A stretch of 64,000 bases of DNA, from contig NZ_LFIQ01000052.1 of the NCBI RefSeq assembly GCF_001189245.1, positions 1-64,000 on the forward strand, in the 5' to 3' direction. Shown here piece after piece: positions 58,507 through 64,000 of this stretch; the first letter of the stretch is position 1, and the number at the start of each line of letters is the position of its first letter. Source of the stretch: Bradyrhizobium pachyrhizi (lineage in GTDB: Bacteria; Pseudomonadota; Alphaproteobacteria; Rhizobiales; Xanthobacteraceae). The position numbers and the translations under genes are program-made. Below the pieces are notes generated by a model. It saw only the letters and a program-made list of their open reading frames with translations. It ran no database searches and had not been told where the DNA came from.

Positions 58507-58524
58507 CATCCGGGTCACCGGATG
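58507..58524 (+). promoter_or_regulatory. Perfect 7-bp hairpin
   Basis: catccgg-gtca-ccggatg: seven paired bases around a GTCA tetraloop, the last of the hairpins before the phosphopantetheinyl transferase gene. Confidence 0.5.
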
Positions 58525-58681
58525 GGAACTGGCAAAAAATGGGTAATTACGATGGTCCATTGAGCCATGGCGGTGCGCGATTAAAATTTCAATCAGCAGT
58601 CCGCTCGAATGCCCATCGCAATACCGTTCGCAACCTACCGGCGGCACACTCCGGATCGAGGCTAATAGAAAGCAAGTTGTG

Positions 58682-59452
58682 ATGGCTTTTCGCACAGGTG
58701 CCTGTGAACAAAGCGAGTGGGAAAATAGTCGTTCCTTTGACGGGCCAGGCTATCGCAGACTTGAACGCGGGGCTCGCGGAGCCGGCACCGCCGCGTCGAG
58801 CTTTTTGGACAAAGCAGTCGTGCTGAGACCCGGGATCGTCGCGCCGGTTCTCGAGCATGATGGTCTGGAGGTCCTGGCATTCATGCTCCATGTGGAGCGG
58901 GACGTCATCCGGGAGCTAAGCGCCTACCTCAACGAGGAAGAACATCGGCGCGCCGCGGGATTGAGATTGGAGCGCGACCGCCGCCGCTTTATTGTTAGCC
59001 GCGGGCAACTGCGCCAAGTCCTCGCTTCCAGGCTGGGAATTTTGCCCTCGGAGATCGAGCTGGAATATGGCCGGCTGGGCAAACCCCACCTCTCCCGCCG
59101 CATGCCCGCCCGCGACGTGCGCTTCAGCGTCTCGCGATCCGGAGAAGTAGCGGTCATCGCCCTCTCGATCAGGCAAGAGGTCGGGGTGGACATCGAGGCG
59201 GTTCTCCCTGTGCCCGAGGCGGACGAGATCGCAGCGCTCTGCCTGTCCACCTCCGAATACGAGTCCTACGCCGCCCTCGATCCGGAAGACCGGCTGGAAG
59301 GCTTCCTCCAGCGCTGGACCCGGCTGGAGGCTGTCTCCAAGGCGCTGGGGTGCGGTTTGGGACAGCCGATTTCCTGGGATGAAAGGGATTGGGCTGTCCG
59401 AAGCTTCGTACCGCAACCTGGATATGTTGGGAGCGTGGTCGTCCGGAAGTGA
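58682..59452 (+). CDS. 4'-phosphopantetheinyl transferase (Sfp-type)
   Basis: A 256-aa enzyme that transfers phosphopantetheine from CoA to carrier-protein serines. Motifs: GRLGKPHLSRR near 130, VGVDIEAV (about 165) and RWTRLEAVSKALGCGLGQ (about 215), where the usual WxxKEA box has Arg-Leu in place of Lys-Glu. It would activate the carrier domains at Ser579 of the first enzyme and Ser610 of the second. GTG at 58679 is an alternative start. Its stop is 47 bp before the TubC/TE gene, so it belongs to the same transcript. Confidence 0.88.
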   Translation: MAFRTGACEQSEWENSRSFDGPGYRRLERGARGAGTAASSFLDKAVVLRPGIVAPVLEHDGLEVLAFMLHVERDVIRELSAYLNEEEHRRAAGLRLERDRRRFIVSRGQLRQVLASRLGILPSEIELEYGRLGKPHLSRRMPARDVRFSVSRSGEVAVIALSIRQEVGVDIEAVLPVPEADEIAALCLSTSEYESYAALDPEDRLEGFLQRWTRLEAVSKALGCGLGQPISWDERDWAVRSFVPQPGYVGSVVVRK

Positions 59453-59499
59453 ACTGTCATCCGAAGTCGAAATTGCCGCGATGGTGCACGGAACAGGAA

Positions 59500-60540
59500 A
59501 TGTCAGCTTCATCGATGAAAAGCCCGATGTCAGCGCACGTGATGCAGTTTTCGGAGCTGCTTGCAGACCTCGCGGTCAAGGACATCAAGGTCTGGGTGGA
59601 TGGCGACCGGCTGCGCTGCAACGCCCCGGCCGGCGCGCTGACGGCGGAGCTTCGCGATCAGTTGCAGGGTCGGAAGGGCGAGATCATCGCGTTTCTGAAC
59701 ATGGCCACGGCCGCGGCCACGCAACCGCCTGCAATCATTCCGTTGCAGTCTCGCGGCACACGCACGCCCATTTACGCCGTACCCGGTCATGTCGGGGCAC
59801 CGTCCTCATTCCTGGACCTCTCGAAGCACCTGGGCGGCGATCAACCGTTCTACGCCCTCCAGCCGCCTGGCTTCGATGGGCAGAGCGAGCCGATGGACCG
59901 CGTCGAAGATATCGCCGAGTACTTCGCCCGCCAGATCGTCGAATATCAGCCGACCGGTCCGTACATCATCGCCGGCTATTGCTCGGGCGCTCCAACAGCT
60001 TTTGAACTGGCGAAAATCCTGGGACAGCGCGAATCCGAGGTCTCGTGCGTTGCGCTGTTTGGCCCGCTTCACCCCACCACCTATGGGGAATGGCCGCGCC
60101 GGCTGTATTTTATCGCCAGGGGCAAGGCGGAATCGTTCCTGCATGAGACAGCGAAGCTGCCGACATTCGGCGCCCGTCTCCGATATTTCGGCAGTCGCCT
60201 GCGCGAGCACGTCCGCGCCCTCGTACCCCTCGTTGGCAAGAGCAATGAGCCTGTTGCGACAGACCCGGTGTTGGCGAGCAGGGCTCTGCTCAAATCGACG
60301 GCGATCGCGGCCTTTCAGCGGTACATTCCCACTCCGTATTCGGGTCGGGTTTGCATAATCCTTCCCAACAAAGCCTGGCTGCGATCGGGCGCCGCGCCAC
60401 ACCGATGGCTACGGGTAGTGCCGCATGCCGAATTTTACTTCGGGCCCGATGACTGCAACGAAGCCTCGATGCTGATGGAACCTGACGCACCTGCCATCGC
60501 GAACCTCTATCGCCAGGCAACCCAGAAGCTGAACGATTGA
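59500..60540 (+). CDS. TubC-like docking domain fused to thioesterase
   Basis: A 346-aa protein. Residues about 15-67 match the TubC N-terminal docking domain (ELLADLAVKDIKVWVDGDRL RCNAP, broken at 20), which joins NRPS subunits. Residues about 85-345 are an alpha/beta thioesterase with nucleophile GYCSG (Cys161). The catalytic Asp position reads FGP and the usual His is replaced by Glu321 in my alignment (NEASMLMEP), so hydrolysis may be lost or altered. The start is uncertain between 59500 and 59542. 47 bp after the PPTase. Confidence 0.82.
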   Translation: MSASSMKSPMSAHVMQFSELLADLAVKDIKVWVDGDRLRCNAPAGALTAELRDQLQGRKGEIIAFLNMATAAATQPPAIIPLQSRGTRTPIYAVPGHVGAPSSFLDLSKHLGGDQPFYALQPPGFDGQSEPMDRVEDIAEYFARQIVEYQPTGPYIIAGYCSGAPTAFELAKILGQRESEVSCVALFGPLHPTTYGEWPRRLYFIARGKAESFLHETAKLPTFGARLRYFGSRLREHVRALVPLVGKSNEPVATDPVLASRALLKSTAIAAFQRYIPTPYSGRVCIILPNKAWLRSGAAPHRWLRVVPHAEFYFGPDDCNEASMLMEPDAPAIANLYRQATQKLND

Positions 60541-60581
60541 CGTGATTTTCTTTTTTGGTTTTCCCGACGGGAGCGTATTTC

Positions 60582-62594
60582 ATGAACGAAGTCCTACCTA
60601 TCGCGCCGGAGGGCGTAGCGCTTCCCCTGCTGAAGGATTCCGATCATCAGGCGCTGGTTGTCGATTACAACGCGACGGCAGCACGCTATCCGTCGGACAG
60701 GACGATCATCGATCTCTTCCGCGACCAGACGACACGTAGTCCTGACGCTGAAGCGATCCGCTTTGGCGATGCAACGCTGACCTACCGGCAGCTCGACGAA
60801 CGCTCCAACCAGATGGCCGCGTATTTGAGCTCGACCGGCGTGGGCCCAGGCCGGATTGCCGTTGTCTTCATGGAGCACTCCATTGAAGTCGTCGTGGCGA
60901 TCCTGGGCGTGCTGAAGTCCGGCGCAGCCTATGTGCCGGTGGATGCGGCAACGCCGAAGGGGCGGATCACAACAATCCTGCAGGACATTTCCAACGGGAC
61001 CGACGGGAGCCCTCCCGTGGCGATCACCCAGTCGCGCCTGCGTTCGGGCATTGCCTCGAACCTTGCCGACATTTTCGTGCTCGACGCCGATTTCGATTCG
61101 ATATCGAATCAACCGGCCTCGGCCCGACCGTCCGCTGCGACGCCGGACGGCGCCGCCTATATCATCTTCACCTCCGGCTCGACCGGCACTCCCAAGGGCG
61201 TCGAGATCGAGCACCGGAGCCTGGTGAACTACATCTGGTGGGCCGCCCGGGTGTACAGCTCCGGCGAAAGTCTCGCATGGCCCCTTTTCTCATCCCTCGC
61301 ATTTGACCTGACGGTCACAACGCTCTTTACGCCACTCATCACCGGCGGCCGCATCGTGGTCTATCTTGGCGATCCCGGAGTGCAGAGCATGGTCGCGCTC
61401 AAGGTGATCGACGACAATGCAGTGGATATCATCAAGCTGACGCCGGCACATCTCGCGATGATCCGCGACCGCAATCTTGAGACCACAAGACTGCGCAAAT
61501 TCATCGTGGGCGGTGAGGACTTCAAGGCCGCGCTGGCTCGCGATATCACCAACGCTATTCCCCATCCTATCGAGATCTACAACGAGTATGGACCAACCGA
61601 AGCCACGGTGGGCTGCATGATTCACCGCTTCGACACCGACCGGGATCAATCCGCATCGGTGCCAATCGGTGTTCCGGCCGCGAATGCGGGAATCTACGTC
61701 CTCAGCAAAGAATATCAGCCCACCGGCCCCGGGATCATCGGTGAGATGTTCATTGCCGGCGACGGTCTCGCGAGAGGCTATTTCAATCGCCCCGATCTGA
61801 CCGACGAGCGCTTCCGCACGGTCGCCGATCCCCGAGATGGGCGCTCGAAGCTGCGGCTCTATAAAACGGGCGATCTCGCCCGCTGGAACTCGGAAGGACG
61901 CCTGGAATTTCTCGGCCGCGCCGATCATCAGGTGAAGGTCGGTGGCACCCGTATCGAGCTCGGCGAGATCGAAGCACGGCTTCTCAAACACCCGGACGTT
62001 CACGAATGCGCCGTCGCCACCTCGATGACGAAAGCAGCGACACAAAAAACGGCCCAGATCGGCCATGGCGAACCGTCGACGCTCGAGGACGGCATCGCAC
62101 GACTTGTGGCCTACTATGTCGCGTCGAAACCTCTGACCGTGGCGGACCTGCGCGCGCACCTCGCCGAAGAACTGCTGGAGTCCATGATTCCCACGCACTA
62201 CGTTCGCCTGGAGCGGATGCCGCTCACGTCCAACGGCAAGATCGACCGCTCATCGCTTCCCGAGCCGACGGCGGAAAACATCCAGCCGGCGCAGGTCTTC
62301 GTCGCCCCCTCGACAGAGACCGAGAAGACGCTGGCTGCGCTATGGTGTCAACTCCTGAAGCTCGAGTCGATCGGACGCCACGACAACTTCTTCGAACTGG
62401 GCGGGGAGTCGCTGCTGGTGGTGCGGGCGGTGTCGCGCATGCGAAAGATCTTCGGCGTCGACGTGCAGCTTCGCAACCTCTTTGAGCGGCCGACACTGGC
62501 CGAACTGGCGGAAGTTATCGACGGAATGCGCTGGGTGGCCGATTCCAATGCCCCTTCCCTCTCGGAGGGACCGAGAGAGGAGGTCGAACTCTAG
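60582..62594 (+). CDS. Adenylation-PCP NRPS module (predicted Asn)
   Basis: A 670-aa A-T didomain. Core motifs: FTSGSTGTPKG (A3, 196-206), EYGPTEATVGC (A5, 335-345), YKTGDLARW (A7), and Lys553 in NGKID (A10). Aligning to GrsA the specificity residues are D242, L243, T246, K285, I308, G310, E335, V343, G344, K553 = DLTKIGEVGK, matching the known asparagine code DLTKLGEVGK but for one conservative change. Carrier-domain Ser610 lies in LGGESLL. The enzyme lacks a condensation domain. GGGAG precedes the ATG; 41 bp after the TubC/TE gene. Confidence 0.9.
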   Translation: MNEVLPIAPEGVALPLLKDSDHQALVVDYNATAARYPSDRTIIDLFRDQTTRSPDAEAIRFGDATLTYRQLDERSNQMAAYLSSTGVGPGRIAVVFMEHSIEVVVAILGVLKSGAAYVPVDAATPKGRITTILQDISNGTDGSPPVAITQSRLRSGIASNLADIFVLDADFDSISNQPASARPSAATPDGAAYIIFTSGSTGTPKGVEIEHRSLVNYIWWAARVYSSGESLAWPLFSSLAFDLTVTTLFTPLITGGRIVVYLGDPGVQSMVALKVIDDNAVDIIKLTPAHLAMIRDRNLETTRLRKFIVGGEDFKAALARDITNAIPHPIEIYNEYGPTEATVGCMIHRFDTDRDQSASVPIGVPAANAGIYVLSKEYQPTGPGIIGEMFIAGDGLARGYFNRPDLTDERFRTVADPRDGRSKLRLYKTGDLARWNSEGRLEFLGRADHQVKVGGTRIELGEIEARLLKHPDVHECAVATSMTKAATQKTAQIGHGEPSTLEDGIARLVAYYVASKPLTVADLRAHLAEELLESMIPTHYVRLERMPLTSNGKIDRSSLPEPTAENIQPAQVFVAPSTETEKTLAALWCQLLKLESIGRHDNFFELGGESLLVVRAVSRMRKIFGVDVQLRNLFERPTLAELAEVIDGMRWVADSNAPSLSEGPREEVEL

Positions 62595-62656
62595 CCGGAA
62601 GGTCTCCTGGTCTTGGGCGGGACAGGAGCCTTTGAGTCAGGCTCATAGCAGATCGG

Positions 62657-63835
62657 ATGAAGATGATGGACAAAGCTTGGAAGGCGGCGCGAGAGCCGGA
62701 GCTGCCTTGGATGGCGGCGGAGTATGAGCTCTTACGGGACCAGGTCCGCCGGTTCGTCAAGGAGGAAATCAAGCCCTGCGCGGATCACTGGGAAGAGAAC
62801 GGGTTCATTCCCCGTTCGATCCTGCGCCGCATGGGCGAACTCGGTTTCTTCGGCATCCGCTACCCGGCTGAGTATGGTGGCGCCGAAATGGACTCTGTCG
62901 CGTCAACGGTGTTCGCCGAGGAACTCGGGCGCTCGACCTATGGCGGCGCCGCCGACGCGATGCTCGTCCATGCCGACATGGCTTCCTCGTACGTCTTTCA
63001 CGACGGGACCAAAGCCCAGCGGGCCCGCTGGATGCCGGGCATTATCGACGGCGAGGTGATCACCGCGATCGCCATTACGGAGCCGGATGCGGGCTCGGAC
63101 GTGAAAGCCATCCGCACACGCGCGGTGCGAGATGGCGACTCTTACGTGCTCGACGGCACCAAGCTCTACATCACAAACGGTGTCCACGCGGATCTCTACT
63201 GCGTCGCAGCCAAGACTGATCCCTCGGCAGGAAGCAACGGGATCACGATGTTCCTCGTCGAGAAGGGAACGCCAGGCTTCAGCGTCGCGCGCGAACTGGA
63301 CAAGCTCGGCTGGCGCTCCTCCGACACGGCGGAACTTGTCTTCGACGGTTGCCGCATCCCCGCCGAGAACGTGCTCGGCGCGGAGGGACAAGGCTTCTAC
63401 TCAATCATGCGCAACTTGCAGAACGAGCGCCTCGTCCTCGCCGCCATGGCGATAGGGATGGCCGAGGCAGCGATCGACATGACCCTCACCTACGTGAAAA
63501 CCCGCCGAGCATTCGGGGGCGTCCTTTGGGACATGCAGGCGATCCGTCAGCGGCTCGCGATGCTTTCTGCGAAAGTGGAGGCAAGCCGCGGGTTTCTCTA
63601 TGCCACCGCTTGGCGCATGGCGGCCGATGACGATTGCCTGCGCGAGATCTCGATGTTGAAGGCCATCTGCGGCGAACTCGTCAACGAGGTCGCGTATGAT
63701 TGCGTGCAGTTCCACGGCGCCATGGGCGTTATGCGCGAGAGCGCGATCGAGCGCGTAGCGCGTGACGCCCGCGTCCTCTCCATCGCCGGCGGCGCGACGG
63801 AGGTGATGCTTGAGGTGGTCGCGTCGATGTCATGA
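62657..63835 (+). CDS. Acyl-CoA dehydrogenase (possibly carrier-acting)
   Basis: A 392-aa FAD dehydrogenase. Motifs: AIAITEPDAGSD (137-148), YITNGVHADL (171-180) and the C-terminal DARVLSIAGGATEVM, which has no catalytic Glu at the medium-chain position; Glu257 in NLQNERL is the likely base. It follows the A-PCP gene by 62 bp and seems to be in the same operon, so its substrate could be an aminoacyl or acyl thioester on a carrier protein, as in pyrrole biosynthesis (PltE-type). Start options 62657, 62663 and 62666. Confidence 0.85.
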   Translation: MKMMDKAWKAAREPELPWMAAEYELLRDQVRRFVKEEIKPCADHWEENGFIPRSILRRMGELGFFGIRYPAEYGGAEMDSVASTVFAEELGRSTYGGAADAMLVHADMASSYVFHDGTKAQRARWMPGIIDGEVITAIAITEPDAGSDVKAIRTRAVRDGDSYVLDGTKLYITNGVHADLYCVAAKTDPSAGSNGITMFLVEKGTPGFSVARELDKLGWRSSDTAELVFDGCRIPAENVLGAEGQGFYSIMRNLQNERLVLAAMAIGMAEAAIDMTLTYVKTRRAFGGVLWDMQAIRQRLAMLSAKVEASRGFLYATAWRMAADDDCLREISMLKAICGELVNEVAYDCVQFHGAMGVMRESAIERVARDARVLSIAGGATEVMLEVVASMS

Positions 63836-64000
63836 TCCTGACGCGGCGTTGAGGCGTCGCTCTGACGTCAGCTATAGGAAGGCAGGGTGCCGGCCCTTCG
63901 TGCGGCGGGCCGGGCGTGGATGACCTCGGCATCCGGGCCGCTCGCGGCGATCGACGCGGCCTACGGCGCGCCCGGATTCACCCCTAAAGCCCGGTAGGCG
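63836..64000. other. Window end
   Basis: 165 bases without a certain gene. A frame opening with GTG at 63888, after AGGAAGGCAGG, encodes about 35 residues to a stop near 63994 and may be a remnant or a short peptide. The operon may continue beyond the window. Confidence 0.3.

Larger units (their letters stand above)
58300..58681. other. Structured leader region before the phosphopantetheinyl transferase
   Basis: 382 bases without an ORF. It contains a run of four perfect or near-perfect hairpins at 58389-58410, 58421-58435, 58480-58503 and 58507-58524 (see finding). It might be a regulatory leader RNA, an intrinsic terminator with antitermination, or the remnant of a mobile unit. Confidence 0.5.

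Noticed and set aside
54127-63835. Search for a condensation domain (HHxxxDG)
   Set aside because: None of the proteins in the cluster contains an HHxxxDG motif; the closest pieces are ordinary hydrolase or ligase motifs.

Overview
The window looks like chromosome from a high-GC alphaproteobacterium of the order Hyphomicrobiales, most likely Bradyrhizobium or a close relative. This rests on the acdS/acdR pair (ACC deaminase with a divergent Lrp-type regulator), several acyl-CoA dehydrogenases with a LivK-like binding protein, a minCDE operon, small DUF6894-type proteins, and many dispersed palindromic intergenic repeats of the kind common in that group. Genus is an inference; no rRNA or tRNA gene is present to anchor it.

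Layout. 0-8.2 kb: a lipid/organic-acid catabolic block (AraC regulator, GST, two acyl-CoA dehydrogenases, an acyl-CoA ligase with a TTG start, a LivK-like binding protein, an XRE-type regulator). 8.4-11.4 kb: a VIT/vWA surface protein with an LPKTA sorting signal followed by its own class GN sortase. 11.6-13.8 kb: an ADP-forming acyl-CoA synthetase. 13.9-20.4 kb: a secreted trypsin-like protease, a LuxR-type regulator, a PatA/PatG-like subtilase, a string of small peptides with good ribosome-binding sites and an ICMT-like membrane methyltransferase; this resembles an uncharacterised RiPP-like locus. 20.5-26.6 kb: HAD hydrolase, PsiF-like protein, MoxR ATPase plus CoxE-like vWA protein, DUF2235 hydrolase. 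26.8-30.9 kb: a translationally coupled molybdenum-hydroxylase operon with a triheme cytochrome c. 31-38.6 kb: RecQ, alpha/beta hydrolase, a broken MFS transporter, a Baeyer-Villiger-type monooxygenase, a metallophosphoesterase and an S1C protease. 38.6-41.2 kb: a gene-poor mosaic of short repeats. 41.3-48 kb: acdS/acdR, a LysM protein, cytochrome c, a sirtuin and minCDE with a fourth coupled ORF. 48-52.8 kb: small orphan genes and two LuxR-type regulators with degenerate receivers. 52.8-63.8 kb: galE followed by an NRPS-like cluster, all on the + strand and probably continuing past the window.

How the genes work together. The 54-63.8 kb cluster has two activation/carrier enzymes (an acyl-ligase-PCP-thioesterase and an adenylation-PCP enzyme whose specificity code reads DLTKIGEVGK, matching asparagine activation), a phosphopantetheinyl transferase to load the carriers, a TubC-docking/thioesterase protein, a FemAB/GNAT-like acyltransferase and an acyl-CoA dehydrogenase, but no condensation domain. 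It may make a small Asn-derived, possibly acylated or dehydrogenated, metabolite. The PatA/PatG-like locus and this cluster are the two places where an undescribed system is most plausible.
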